The notes under the pieces were generated by a model. That model ran no database searches. It was not told where the DNA came from and saw only the letters and a list, made by a program, of their open reading frames with translations. The position numbers and the translations under genes are program-made. 25,726 nt of DNA from Alphaproteobacteria bacterium (GTDB lineage: Bacteria > Pseudomonadota > Alphaproteobacteria > Rhizobiales > Aestuariivirgaceae), in assembly GCA_020441605.1 (NCBI GenBank), contig JAGRLX010000063.1, positions 1 to 25,726 on the forward strand, given 5' to 3'. Below, piece after piece: positions 1-8,193 of the stretch. Position 1 is the first letter of the stretch. Every line of letters begins with the position of its first letter.

Positions 1-570
1 CACGTACACCACGGTGAGGCCGAGCTGGCGCTGCAGCTCGCGCAGCTCGCGCGGCATGTCCTGGCGCAGATGGGCGTCGAGGTTGGACAGCGGCTCGTCA
101 AACAGGAAGACTTGCGGCCGCCTGACCAGGGCACGCCCCATGGCGACGCGCTGCCGCTGACCACCGGAAAGCTGCGATGGCTTTCTGTCAAGCAGATGCC
201 CAATCTGCAGCATGTCGGAAACGTCCTTGATCGCCCTGTCCCGCTCGGATTTCGGCACGCCACGGATTTCCATGCCGAACCCGATGTTCCCTGCCACCGT
301 CATGTTGGGATAGAGGGCATAGGACTGGAACACCATGGCAATGTCGCGATCCGAGGGGTGGAGGTCATTGACCTTCTTGCCGGCGATGCGAATCTCGCCG
401 GAGGTGATCGACTCAAGGCCGGCAATGGTGTTGAGCAACGTCGACTTGCCACAGCCCGAAGGTCCGACCAGAACCAGGAACCCGCCTTCATCGATCTCAA
501 GATCTATTCCCTTGAGAACGTCTACGGCGCCGAACTTCTTCTCAAGATTGACAATTTCCAGAAAAGCCAT
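1..570 (-). CDS. Sugar ABC transporter ATP-binding protein (UgpC/MsmK type), C-terminus off the left edge
   Basis: This is the ATPase of a CUT1 sugar importer; it hydrolyses ATP at the inner face of the membrane to drive the two permeases encoded just before it. The 190 N-terminal residues are present and the rest, including the H-loop and regulatory domain, lies outside the window. Visible motifs are Walker [10 protein letters not shown] (36-44), the Q-loop glutamine in [10 protein letters not shown] (about 82), the ABC signature [15 protein letters not shown] (134-148) and Walker B VFLFDEP (154-160), then the D-loop SNLDAHLR. The ATG is 3 bp after the upstream permease stop and has AAGGGA at a normal distance. 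It is the last visible gene of the operon transcribed leftwards. The family is certain; the sugar is inferred from the companion genes. Confidence 0.95.
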   Translation of the reverse strand, partial: MAFLEIVNLEKKFGAVDVLKGIDLEIDEGGFLVLVGPSGCGKSTLLNTIAGLESITSGEIRIAGKKVNDLHPSDRDIAMVFQSYALYPNMTVAGNIGFGMEIRGVPKSERDRAIKDVSDMLQIGHLLDRKPSQLSGGQRQRVAMGRALVRRPQVFLFDEPLSNLDAHLRQDMPRELRELQRQLGLTVVYV

Positions 571-573
571 GGT

Positions 574-1455
574 TTATCCCTTGACGGAGCCAGCCATGAG
601 GCCGCGCACGAAATAGCGGCCCGAGACAACATAGACGATGAGTGTGGGCAAGGCGGCGAGAATGGCACCAGCAAAATGGACGTTGTACTCCTTCACCCCG
701 GTCGAGGAATTGACCAGGTTGTTGAGCGCGACGGTGATCGGCAGCGAATCCGCATCCGAGAACGAAGCGCCGAACAGGAAGTCGTTCCAGATATTGGTGA
801 ACTGCCAGATGACGGTGACGATGATGATCGGGCCGGAGCTCGGCAGGAGGATGCGCAGAAAGATCTGCCAGAAGCTGGCTCCGTCAATCATCGCTGCCCT
901 CACCAACTCGGTCGGAAAGGCTTCATAGTAATTGCGGAAGAAAAGCGTGGTGAAGCCCAGGCCATAGACCACATGAATGAAGACGAGTCCCGGGATGGTT
1001 CCGGCGATTCCGAGCAGGCCCAGAACCCGCGCTGACGGAATCAACACGATCTGAAACGGTATGAAACAGGCCAGCAGCATCAGGCCGAATACGGCATTGT
1101 CGCCCGGAAAGCGCCACTTGGTGAGTACATAGCCATTGAGCGCACCGAGGAAGGTGGAGATCGCCACCGCGGGCGCCACCATCAGGATCGAGTTGAGGAA
1201 GTACGGCTTGAGTCCCGTCGGCTGGACGCCGATCTGTGCCGTCGACCAGGCGCTCTGCCAGGGCTCCAGCGTGTATTGGAGGGGCAGCGACATCATGCGG
1301 CCCTGCTGGATCTCGGTGAGTGGCTTCAACGAGTTGACCAGCATTACATAGAGCGGCAGCAGGTAGTAGATCGCGAATAGCAGCAGCACCGCATAGATGA
1401 TCGTGCGCACCACGACACCGGTGCGCACCGCAGTATCCTGGCTCGTTGCGCTCAT
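574..1455 (-). CDS. gtsC: Sugar ABC transporter permease, MalG/GtsC type
   Basis: Inner-membrane permease of a CUT1 sugar importer, 293 residues, the usual length. An N-terminal transmembrane helix (about 15-40) is followed by a periplasmic segment and five further hydrophobic helices. The cytoplasmic EAA loop that docks on the ATPase is clear at about 178-206 (EAFPTELVRAAMIDG, then a proline after LRILL). The segment GLKPYFLNSI followed by GALNGYVLTKWRF resembles the GtsC permease of glucose/mannose importers more than the generic maltose MalG. Its ATG overlaps the stop of the preceding permease gene by 4 bp (ATGA), so translation is probably coupled. The specific symbol rests on recalled family resemblance and is less certain than the permease call. 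Confidence 0.92.
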   Translation of the reverse strand: MSATSQDTAVRTGVVVRTIIYAVLLLFAIYYLLPLYVMLVNSLKPLTEIQQGRMMSLPLQYTLEPWQSAWSTAQIGVQPTGLKPYFLNSILMVAPAVAISTFLGALNGYVLTKWRFPGDNAVFGLMLLACFIPFQIVLIPSARVLGLLGIAGTIPGLVFIHVVYGLGFTTLFFRNYYEAFPTELVRAAMIDGASFWQIFLRILLPSSGPIIIVTVIWQFTNIWNDFLFGASFSDADSLPITVALNNLVNSSTGVKEYNVHFAGAILAALPTLIVYVVSGRYFVRGLMAGSVKG

Positions 1456-2357
1456 CGCCTCGCTCCCTTGCCAAGCTCCGAATAGAGATAGGGCACGAAG
1501 ATCGCCGCGATCATCATCAGCATGATGATGGCGGAGGCGGACCCCATTCCCATCTCGTTACGGGTGAAGGAGAACTTGTACATGAAGAGTGCCGGCGTCC
1601 AGGTCGCGGTGCCCGGCCCGCCATCGGTCATGGCAACGATCAGGTCATAGGATTTGATCGCGAGGTGAGCCAGCACGACGAAGGCGGACAAGAATACCGG
1701 CCGCATGAGCGGAATGATGATGCGGCGATACAGCATCCAGTTGGACGCGCCGTCAATCTGCGCGGCCTTGATGATTTCGTTGTCGACACCGCGCAGACCA
1801 GCGAGGAACATGGCCATCACGAAGCCCGAGGACTGCCAGATCGCCGCAATCACGATGGTGTAGATCGCAAATTTTCCATCCTTGATCCAGCGGAACGAAA
1901 AGCTCTCCCAGCCCCATGACTGAACGACGTGCTCAAGCCCGATGCCGGGGTCGAGGAACCACTTCCAGGCAACACCGGTGACGATGAAGGAGAGTGCCAT
2001 GGGATAGAGATAGATGGGGCGCAGCATGCCCTCGCCGCGGATTTTCTGATCGAGGAGAATTGCCAGCCCAAGCCCAAGCACGCTGCAGATGACGATATAA
2101 AGCGTGCCGAAGATGGCCAGGTTCTTGAGCGACGTCATCCAGTTCGGGTGGCTGAACAGACGGACGTAGTTATTCAGGCCAACCCATGTCGAGAGATCAG
2201 GCAATAACTTCGAGCCCGTCAACGACAGGACGGCCGTAAACAGGATGAAGCCGTAGACAAAGAGCAGGATGGCAGCAAAGCTTGGTGCCAGCACCAACCG
2301 TGGCAGAAAATCCTGCAAAGCCGATCGCGGCGAAACCGATCGCATGGTCAAGTCCAC
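1452..2357 (-). CDS. gtsB: Sugar ABC transporter permease, UgpA/GtsB type
   Basis: The second inner-membrane permease of the CUT1 sugar importer, 301 residues. Six hydrophobic segments are visible, with an EAA docking loop at about 190-220 (NEIIKAAQIDGAS, then IIIPLMRP). The stretch WKWFLDPGIGLE and the region AIYTIVIAAIWQSSGF match my memory of GtsB-type glucose/mannose permeases. The longest reading begins with GTG at 2357; an ATG lies four codons in at 2345, and the AAGGTGAGG sequence upstream could serve either, so the start is uncertain by four residues. The gene follows the binding-protein gene after 64 bp that contain a strong hairpin, and overlaps the next permease by 4 bp. Confidence 0.92.
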   Translation of the reverse strand: MDLTMRSVSPRSALQDFLPRLVLAPSFAAILLFVYGFILFTAVLSLTGSKLLPDLSTWVGLNNYVRLFSHPNWMTSLKNLAIFGTLYIVICSVLGLGLAILLDQKIRGEGMLRPIYLYPMALSFIVTGVAWKWFLDPGIGLEHVVQSWGWESFSFRWIKDGKFAIYTIVIAAIWQSSGFVMAMFLAGLRGVDNEIIKAAQIDGASNWMLYRRIIIPLMRPVFLSAFVVLAHLAIKSYDLIVAMTDGGPGTATWTPALFMYKFSFTRNEMGMGSASAIIMLMMIAAIFVPYLYSELGKGARR

Positions 2358-2381
2358 CCCTCACCTTTACAGCGAACATTC

Positions 2382-2408
2382 CGGGCCCCGGCAGACAGCC
2401 GGGGCCCG
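2382..2408 (-). other. Intercistronic hairpin between sugar-binding-protein and permease genes
   Basis: An 11-bp perfect GC-rich stem (arms 2382-2392 and 2398-2408) encloses a 5-nt loop in the 64-bp gap after the binding-protein stop. There is no T-run after it on the transcribed (minus) strand, so it does not look like a full terminator. Hairpins at this position in binding-protein-dependent operons commonly protect the upstream message and give more binding protein than permease; applying that here is inference. Confidence 0.7.
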
Positions 2409-2421
2409 CCGTTCTGATCGA

Positions 2422-3663
2422 TCAGCCCCTGGCGGCCGCAATCGCGTCCGCAAGTTCCTTGGCGGCGGTGGCGGCATCCATCTCGCCGTTGAAGTGGCGG
2501 GTCACCACGTCGTAGAGGGCGTTCTTGATGGCGGCCGGTGCTGCGTGGCCGTGGGCCATTGAGCCGAAGAGCTTGCCGCTGCTGTTGGCCTCAGCAAGAT
2601 CCGCCATGCCCTTCTTGCCGCAATCGTCAAAAGCATCGTTGGGCACATCGGTACGGGCGGGCACCGAGCCCTTCACCACGTTGAAGGCCGACTGGAAGGA
2701 GGGGCTTTCGATGGCCGATGCCATCATCAGCTGGGCCTTCTTGCCAGCGTCGCCGACGTTGAACATCATGAACTGGTCGGAGTTGAAGGTAACTGCTCCT
2801 TGTGTGCCCGGAAAGCGGATGCAGACAAAGTCCTGCCCCGGCTTCTGGCCAGCCTTGAGGAACTCGCCCTTGGCCCAGTCCCCCATCATCTGCATGCCGG
2901 CCTTACCTTCGATCACCATGGCAGAAGCCAGGTTCCAGTCGCGGCCTGAGAAGTTGTCGTCCACATAGGAACGGAGCTTTGCCATACGGTTGAAGGCTTC
3001 GACCATCTTCTCGCCGCCAAGCGCTGCCGGATCGAGATCGATCATGGCGGACTTGTAGAAGTCGGTGCCAAGCGAGAGCACGACACCGTCGAAGATGGTC
3101 GCCTCCTGCCAGGCTTGGCCACCATGGGCGAGCGGCGTTATGCCATTGGCCTTCATCTTGTCGAGAACCGCGACAAGCTCGTCCCAGCTTTCTGGCGCCT
3201 TGCCGCCTGCCGCATCCAGGGCGGCCTTGTTGATCCAGACCCAGTTGGTCGAATGCACGTTCACGGGAGCGGCGATCCACTTGCCGTCGTGTTTGGAAAA
3301 GGCTTGAAGAGCGGCGGGGACGACATTGTCCCAGCCTTCGGTGGTCGCGATCTCGTTGAGGTCGCCCAGCACGCCCTGGTTGGCCCAGTCAGTGATGTCA
3401 AAGCCGAGCGCCTGTACGGCTGTCGGAGGATTGCCGGCCGTGACCCGGGCGCGGAGGGCGGTCATCGCCGCTTCGCCGCCGCCGCCGGCGACCGGCATGT
3501 CCTTCCAGGTAACGCCTTTGCTCTCGAGATCCTTCTTGAGTACGTCGAGGGCCGCCGCTTCGCCACCGGATGTCCACCAATGGAGGACTTCGACCTCGTC
3601 GGCGTGGGCCATCGCGGTCAAGCCCATGATTGCTGCAGACGTAAGCAATAACTTGCGCAACAT
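2422..3663 (-). CDS. gtsA: Sugar ABC transporter substrate-binding protein, glucose/mannose (GtsA) type
   Basis: Periplasmic binding protein that captures the sugar for the importer encoded downstream. It has 413 residues, normal for family 1 solute-binding proteins. A Sec signal peptide is visible (MLRKLL, then a hydrophobic core, ending AMAHA before DEVEV, cleavage about 21/22). The mature start [15 protein letters not shown] and later [22 protein letters not shown] are the hallmark of glucose/mannose-binding GtsA-like proteins; [10 protein letters not shown] at about 260 is also typical. The ATG at 3663 has GGGAGG about 7 nt upstream. It is the first gene of the operon and is read away from the mutase gene across a 389-bp gap containing operator-like dyads. 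Glucose or mannose is the likely ligand by family, not proven here. Confidence 0.93.
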   Translation of the reverse strand: MLRKLLLTSAAIMGLTAMAHADEVEVLHWWTSGGEAAALDVLKKDLESKGVTWKDMPVAGGGGEAAMTALRARVTAGNPPTAVQALGFDITDWANQGVLGDLNEIATTEGWDNVVPAALQAFSKHDGKWIAAPVNVHSTNWVWINKAALDAAGGKAPESWDELVAVLDKMKANGITPLAHGGQAWQEATIFDGVVLSLGTDFYKSAMIDLDPAALGGEKMVEAFNRMAKLRSYVDDNFSGRDWNLASAMVIEGKAGMQMMGDWAKGEFLKAGQKPGQDFVCIRFPGTQGAVTFNSDQFMMFNVGDAGKKAQLMMASAIESPSFQSAFNVVKGSVPARTDVPNDAFDDCGKKGMADLAEANSSGKLFGSMAHGHAAPAAIKNALYDVVTRHFNGEMDAATAAKELADAIAAARG

Positions 3664-3762
3664 TATAAACCTCCCTGAGTTGCGTAGCGTCGTTGATACC
3701 TTTACCGGACCAGCGATAGTCCAATGCGGATGTCCTGCCGGCTACTTGTGTACCTGCCGCCA

Positions 3763-3796
3763 GTAACGACCGCACGTTAAGTAACCGGATCGTTAC
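3763..3796. promoter_or_regulatory. Tandem dyad, candidate operator for the sugar transporter operon
   Basis: GTAAC occurs at 3763 and again at 3781, each followed by an inverted half-site: GTTA at 3776 and GTTAC at 3792. The right-hand unit, GTAAC-N6-GTTAC, is a perfect 5-bp-arm dyad of 16 bp, and the outer halves GTAACGA/TCGTTAC also form a 7-bp-arm dyad across the whole element. It lies 100-133 bp upstream of the binding-protein ATG. Paired dyads of this size are typical of sugar-responsive repressor or activator sites. The bound protein is unknown and no regulator gene is adjacent. Confidence 0.45.
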
Positions 3797-3991
3797 AACA
3801 TTAGCCGATCCCATAGCCTAGCGCAATGGCCTTCGATGATAGTTGCTGCTGGACTTCGTTTCTGGTTCCAGACAACTGAGGAGCCGCCTGCTGCGGCATC
3901 GTCAACAGCGCTTCGGCTTGTGGCCAATCCGTCATTTTCGCGCCAAGCTTGCAACTGGCAGTCGAATTGGTCAATGTCACCCGGACAGGCC

Positions 3992-4021
3992 GCGGATCGG
4001 ACTTTCCACAATCCGATCCGC
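3992..4021. repeat. Inverted repeat 31 bp before the phosphomannomutase start
   Basis: Perfect 10-bp arms, GCGGATCGGA at 3992-4001 and TCCGATCCGC at 4012-4021, surround a 10-nt spacer. It ends 31 bp before the mutase ATG, so it could be a 5'-UTR hairpin or a protein-binding site. No T-run follows on either strand, which argues against a terminator. Confidence 0.6.
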
Positions 4022-4052
4022 ACACACACATCTATTACAAAAGACGAACTCG

Positions 4053-5552
4053 ATGCTTGGACGTCCCCGCGCTGATCTGATGCCAAACAGTTTTGACTAT
4101 GAAATCACTCCCTTTGTGAAACCCACCGGCTTTCGCGAGTACGATGCCCGCTGGCTTTTCGAAAGGGAAATCAATCTGCTCGGGATGAGGGCCCTGGGCC
4201 TCGGCATCGGAACGCTGCTCCACGAGAACGGCATTAGGCCGGAGATTGTCACCGGCCATGACTTCCGCAGCTATTCGGCGGCCATCAAGGATGCCCTGAT
4301 CATCGGCCTCATGGCATCGGGTTGCACCGTCCATGACATCGGACTTGCCCTGTCGCCCATGGCCTACTTCGCCCAATTCGACCTGGATGTTCCGGCAGTT
4401 GCTATGGTCACCGCCTCACACAACGATAACGGTTGGACCGGGGTCAAGATCGGCATGAACAGGCCACTGACTCTCGGACCTGCCGAGATGGCACGGCTTC
4501 GCGATATCGTGCTTGAGGGCCAATGGACCGAAAGATCCGGCGGAACGCTGCGCCACATCGAAGGACTGGCCGAGCGCTATGTTTCCGATCTGGTGTCAAC
4601 CGGCAGGATCAAGCGCAAACTGAAGGTGATCGCAGCCTGTGGCAATGGAACGGCCGGGGCTTTCGCGCCGCGAATCCTCGAAGGTATCGGCTGCGACGTT
4701 ATCCCCCTTGATTGCGGCCTGGATCACACCTTCCCGCGCTACAACCCCAATCCCGAGGACATGGCGATGCTGCATGCCATGGCAGACGCCGTTCGCGCCC
4801 ATGGTGCGGATGTCGCCTTCGGATTCGACGGGGACGGCGACCGCTGCGGCATCGTCGACAACGAGGGCAATGAAATCTTTGCCGACAAGGTCGGCGTGAT
4901 GCTGGCACGCGACATGGCAAAGCTGATGCCCGGTGCGCGCTTCGTTGTCGACGTCAAGTCCACAAGCCTGTTTGCCACCGATCCGCAGCTGAAGGCGACC
5001 GGCGCCACCACCGAATATTGGAAGACGGGGCATTCCTACATGAAAGCCCGCACCACCGAGATCGATGCCATGGCGGGCTTCGAAAAGTCGGGGCATTACT
5101 TCTTCAGGGCTCCGTATGGACGGGGCTACGACGATGGCTTTGTTTCCGCGATCGCCATTTGTCATATGCTGGACCGCTCACCGGACAAGAGTGTTGCCGA
5201 TCTCTACCGCGAACTGCCGCGCACCTACAGCACGCCCACCATGTCGCCACATTGTCCCGACACCGAGAAATATGATGTTGTTGCCCGGATCACCCGGCAT
5301 TTCGAGACGGAGTTGTCCGCGGGTGGCCGCTTGGCGGGGCAGCGCATTACTGAACTCGTCAAGGTCAATGGTGTGCGGGTGGCACTCGAGGATGGGTCAT
5401 GGGGATTGGTGCGCGCCTCTTCCAACAAGCCGGAGCTGGTCGTCGTCTGCGAAAGCCCGGTTTCGGAAGAAAGGATGCGCGCGGTCTTTCACGACATGGA
5501 AGCTGAACTGAGGCGCCATCCGGAGATCGGGGCATTCAACCAGAAGATCTGA
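4053..5552 (+). CDS. manB: Phosphomannomutase/phosphoglucomutase
   Basis: A cytoplasmic alpha-D-phosphohexomutase that interconverts hexose 6- and 1-phosphates, feeding GDP-mannose or other sugar nucleotides. Starting at 4053 it has 499 residues. All four family signatures are present: the phosphoserine loop TASHNDNGW (Ser122), the metal loop DGDGDR (259-264), the sugar-binding FEKSGHYFF (about 343-351) and the C-terminal phosphate loop RASSNKPE. The start at 4053 (MLGRPRADL...) is preferred over 4080 and over the upstream extension because it has a weak purine-rich stretch before it and fits the family N-terminus (YEITPFVKPTGFREYDARW). It is transcribed away from the hexose importer, which suggests a shared sugar role. 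Its 3' end overlaps the converging VWA gene by 17 bp. Mannose versus glucose preference cannot be read from sequence. Confidence 0.93.
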   Translation: MLGRPRADLMPNSFDYEITPFVKPTGFREYDARWLFEREINLLGMRALGLGIGTLLHENGIRPEIVTGHDFRSYSAAIKDALIIGLMASGCTVHDIGLALSPMAYFAQFDLDVPAVAMVTASHNDNGWTGVKIGMNRPLTLGPAEMARLRDIVLEGQWTERSGGTLRHIEGLAERYVSDLVSTGRIKRKLKVIAACGNGTAGAFAPRILEGIGCDVIPLDCGLDHTFPRYNPNPEDMAMLHAMADAVRAHGADVAFGFDGDGDRCGIVDNEGNEIFADKVGVMLARDMAKLMPGARFVVDVKSTSLFATDPQLKATGATTEYWKTGHSYMKARTTEIDAMAGFEKSGHYFFRAPYGRGYDDGFVSAIAICHMLDRSPDKSVADLYRELPRTYSTPTMSPHCPDTEKYDVVARITRHFETELSAGGRLAGQRITELVKVNGVRVALEDGSWGLVRASSNKPELVVVCESPVSEERMRAVFHDMEAELRRHPEIGAFNQKI

Positions 5553-6282
5553 TACGCACGGAAGGGACAGGCCGGGTACGGGAGAGATTTGGCCGGTGCT
5601 CGATCTCGCGCAGCAGCTTGCGGCGCATGGCCTCGGCGAAATCCTGGTAGTCTCGTGCCTCGATCACGAAACTGCCGTCACCCGTCTGCATCTGACCCCG
5701 GTAGTAGGTCGCCAGATCGGGTTCCTCATTGATGATTGCGAGGCCATTTACGGTAACGCCGTGACCAATGGCCATGGCCCGGGCCTGGGGGACGAGGACC
5801 ACAAACTCGCGGGCCGGCGTCTCTCGTCCGTCGCCGGACACATCGACGACGCGGCGGCGGCCGATGAACGTGTTGGACGCTATGGTCCGGACGGCAGCCG
5901 CGAGGCCTTCCCCCAGACCAGTGGCGCCGTTCTGGCGGCGCGGCAGGCCTTCCACCTGCCGGGCAAATTCCTCCGCATCTGCGTCGGTCGCGAGAAGCCA
6001 CCAGCCGGTCGTATCCTTGGGCCAAACATGTTCCGCCCATACCAACATGTTCACGGCAATCCGGCCTTCCGGTCCGGAGCGGATGGCCTGTCGGACTTCC
6101 GGGTCGCGAAAACCAGCGGCTATGCCGTCCAGTTGGAGTCGGTACTCCAACTCGTCGACGCTGCCGGATGCATCCACGGCCAGCACGAGTTCAAGGTCAA
6201 CAGGCTGGGCTTGCGCAGGCGTGGCCAACGCCGACAAAATCGCCAGGATGGTTGTGCGGACGTACTGGTGACAAAATTTCAC
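5536..6282 (-). CDS. Secreted von Willebrand A-domain protein, DUF1194 family
   Basis: A 248-residue exported protein of unknown function belonging to the DUF1194 group of VWA proteins. The N-terminus is a signal peptide (hydrophobic ILAILSALA, cleavage probably after AQA at about 25). The metal-ion-dependent adhesion site is intact: DASGS (DxSxS) near residue 37, a threonine in GATGLGEGL and the aspartate in DVSGDGRE. VWA domains of this kind bind a protein partner through a divalent cation in the periplasm. The start is a GTG at 6282 without an obvious ribosome-binding site; no in-frame ATG offers a complete signal peptide. It converges on the mutase gene and overlaps its last 17 bp. I see no functional link to the neighbouring sugar genes. 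Confidence 0.85.
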   Translation of the reverse strand: MKFCHQYVRTTILAILSALATPAQAQPVDLELVLAVDASGSVDELEYRLQLDGIAAGFRDPEVRQAIRSGPEGRIAVNMLVWAEHVWPKDTTGWWLLATDADAEEFARQVEGLPRRQNGATGLGEGLAAAVRTIASNTFIGRRRVVDVSGDGRETPAREFVVLVPQARAMAIGHGVTVNGLAIINEEPDLATYYRGQMQTGDGSFVIEARDYQDFAEAMRRKLLREIEHRPNLSRTRPVPSVRIRSSG

Positions 6283-6306
6283 GCCATGTTTTACTCGAAT
6301 TCGGTG

Positions 6307-6334
6307 TTGAAAGTCATGTAGGTGATGCTACGCT
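6307..6334 (+). promoter_or_regulatory. Possible promoter of the family-5 solute-binding protein gene
   Basis: TTGAAA (6307-6312) and TACGCT (6329-6334) are 16 bp apart, about 90 bp before the start codon. The -35 hexamer is good but the -10 keeps only the key T, A and final T, so this is a tentative assignment. Confidence 0.3.
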
Positions 6335-6422
6335 AAATTTAGGCCCGTGCAAGGACAGGGATCCCTTGCGTGCGCAGCTATGTGCCTTAAATCTTCAAAA
6401 CTCCGAGGGAGGGAGACGTATA

Positions 6423-8096
6423 ATGAGTGAAAAAGAACACAAGTTGATTGGTTCTCTGCGCCAGCAGCTGGCCGACAGGGTCATGGACCGCCGTGAATTT
6501 GTCCGTTATGCAACGCTGCTTGGCATGTCGGCCCCGGCGGCCTACATGATGGCCGGCAAGATCGCCGGCGAGAGCTTCGTTCCATCGGCGCGCGCCGAAG
6601 ACATGCCCAAGGGTGGCGTCCTTCGTATCGCCCAGCGCGTGCCGAAACTTGACAACCCGCATACCTTTTCCTGGGTCTATGACTCCAACGTCGTACGCCA
6701 GGTCTGCGGCTATCTGACCCGCACCGGCACGGACAATGTCACCCGTCCGCACCTCGCGTCCAAGTGGGAAGCCTCGGAAGACCTCAGGACCTGGACATTC
6801 ACCATCGATGCCAACGCCAAGTGGCACAGTGGTGATGATTTCACTGCCGAGCATGCTGCGTGGAACATCAAGCACTGCCTCGACCCGAAGGTCGGTTCTT
6901 CCGTGATCGGCCTGATGAAGGGCTATATGCTGAAGGACGTCGACACCGGCACCAAGGATGACGCCGGCAACGCGGTGATGACCACCGAGTTGTGGGACGC
7001 CAATGCCATCGAGGTGAAGGACGCCAAGACTCTGGTGCTGAACCTGGCCCAGGCGCAGGTCGCCGTTCCCGAACATTTCTTCCACTATCCGTTCCTGATG
7101 CTCGATCCGGCCGGCAACGGCGGCTTCGATGTTGGCGCCAACGGCACGGGATCGTTCCAACTGGTCGAGCTGGAGGTCGGCCGCAAGGCTGTCCTGAAGC
7201 GCGTTGCCGACCGTCCTGGCAACGTGGATGAACTGCACTTCATCGACCTGGGCGATAATCCGTCGGCCGTTGCCGCCGCACTCGCCTCCAAGCAGGTGGA
7301 TGGCATCTACCAGGGCAATATCGAGCAATTCGAAATCTACAAGGCGATGGACCATGTGACCATCCACGAAACCGTCACCGCGCAGACGGCCGTGGCCCGC
7401 ATGCGCAGCGACCAGAAGCCCTTTGACAATCCGGCAGTCCGCAAGGCCGTCCGCATGGCGACCGATCCGGAAAAGACCCTGCAGATTGCGCACAAGGGCG
7501 TGGGTGCTGCCGCCGAACACCACCATGTGTGCACCGTGCATCCGGACTACTTCAAGCTCGAACCGTTCAAGCGTGACGTGGAAGGTGCCAAGAAGGTGCT
7601 GGCCGATGCCGGTTTCGCCGATGGCATCGACATCGAGATCGTCTGCAAGCCCGATCCATCGTGGGAGCAGGCGGCCGTCGAAGCCATGGCCGAGCAGTGG
7701 AAAGATGCGGGCATCCGCGCCAAGATCAACGTCATGCCGTCCAACAAGTTCTGGGAAGTCTGGGACAAGGTGCCGTTCGGCTTCACCGAATGGACTCATC
7801 GTCCGCTGGGCTTCATGGTTCTGGCGCTGGCCTATCGCACCGGCGTGCCGTGGAATGAAAGCGCCTACTCCAACAAGGAGTTCGACGAACTGCTGACCAA
7901 GGCCGAGGGCACTGTCGACGTCAAGGCCCGCTCCGAAATCATCGGCAAGCTCGAAACCATCATGCAGGAAGATGGTCCGATCACGCAGCCCCTATGGCGG
8001 TCGGTCTATGCCGCCTACGACAAGCGGGTGAAGGGCTTCAAGGTCCATCCGACACTTTACATCTTCGGCGAAGAACTGGCGATCGAGCAGGCTTAA
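6423..8096 (+). CDS. ABC transporter substrate-binding protein, family 5 (peptide/opine/betaine type), Tat-exported
   Basis: A periplasmic solute-binding protein of SBP family 5, 557 residues from the ATG at 6423. That start is fixed by the strong GAGGGAGGGAG at 6405-6415; a longer open frame back to 6168 overlaps the divergent VWA gene and is not credible. The N-terminus carries a twin-arginine signal (DRREFVRYATLLG, Arg23-Arg24) with probable cleavage after ARA at 58, so it is likely folded before export. Family-5 features include the N-terminal GGVLRIAQ strand, the WTFTIDANAKWHSGDDFTAE segment (about 118-137) and the C-terminal ITQPLWRS. It stands alone, ended by a strong terminator. The Dpp-type permeases and ATPase it most likely serves lie about 7 kb downstream, beyond the four-gene enzyme operon. 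The ligand is unknown; relatives carry peptides, opines, nickel or amines. Confidence 0.92.
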   Translation: MSEKEHKLIGSLRQQLADRVMDRREFVRYATLLGMSAPAAYMMAGKIAGESFVPSARAEDMPKGGVLRIAQRVPKLDNPHTFSWVYDSNVVRQVCGYLTRTGTDNVTRPHLASKWEASEDLRTWTFTIDANAKWHSGDDFTAEHAAWNIKHCLDPKVGSSVIGLMKGYMLKDVDTGTKDDAGNAVMTTELWDANAIEVKDAKTLVLNLAQAQVAVPEHFFHYPFLMLDPAGNGGFDVGANGTGSFQLVELEVGRKAVLKRVADRPGNVDELHFIDLGDNPSAVAAALASKQVDGIYQGNIEQFEIYKAMDHVTIHETVTAQTAVARMRSDQKPFDNPAVRKAVRMATDPEKTLQIAHKGVGAAAEHHHVCTVHPDYFKLEPFKRDVEGAKKVLADAGFADGIDIEIVCKPDPSWEQAAVEAMAEQWKDAGIRAKINVMPSNKFWEVWDKVPFGFTEWTHRPLGFMVLALAYRTGVPWNESAYSNKEFDELLTKAEGTVDVKARSEIIGKLETIMQEDGPITQPLWRSVYAAYDKRVKGFKVHPTLYIFGEELAIEQA

Positions 8097-8118
8097 GCCG
8101 CCTGCCGCTTGCAGTCTC

Positions 8119-8154
8119 GACCCCGGGCAGCAGTGCTGTCCGGGGTCATTTTTT
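8119..8154 (+). terminator. Rho-independent terminator after the family-5 solute-binding protein gene
   Basis: A 13-bp stem (GACCCCGG, one G-U pair, then CAGC) with a 3-nt loop spans 8119-8147 and is followed by a run of six T at 8149-8154. It begins 22 bp after the stop codon. It isolates this gene from the operon converging from the right; on the minus strand there is no matching T-run. Confidence 0.9.
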
Positions 8155-8193
8155 GAGATTTCAACGCGTGAGAGCCAGGGCCACTCGCAAGTA

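Larger units (their letters stand above)
3664..4052. other. Divergent intergenic region between gtsA-like gene and phosphomannomutase
   Basis: This 389-bp stretch holds no convincing gene. An open frame continues upstream of the mutase from 3843, but its translation is arginine-rich, resembles no mutase N-terminus and runs through an inverted repeat, so I read it as non-coding. The region contains the ribosome-binding site of the leftward binding-protein gene, tandem GTAAC/GTTAC dyads at 3763-3796 and a 10-bp-arm inverted repeat at 3992-4021. I could not pick out a convincing sigma-70 promoter in either direction. Confidence 0.75.

Noticed and set aside
4021..4032. CA dinucleotide run as a phase-variation tract
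   Set aside because: Only about five CA units, upstream of the chosen start, too short to suggest slippage control.
3843..4052. In-frame 70-residue N-terminal extension of the phosphomannomutase
   Set aside because: Arginine-rich sequence with no family resemblance, no ribosome-binding site, and it crosses the 3992-4021 inverted repeat; the family N-terminus begins near 4080-4090.
6168..6422. Upstream extension of the family-5 binding protein
   Set aside because: It overlaps the divergent VWA gene's signal-peptide region, and the strong ribosome-binding site and Tat signal fix the start at 6423.
6387..7799. Long open frame antisense to the family-5 binding protein
   Set aside because: No recognisable family, no ribosome-binding site, and it mirrors a well-supported gene; it is a GC-rich codon shadow.
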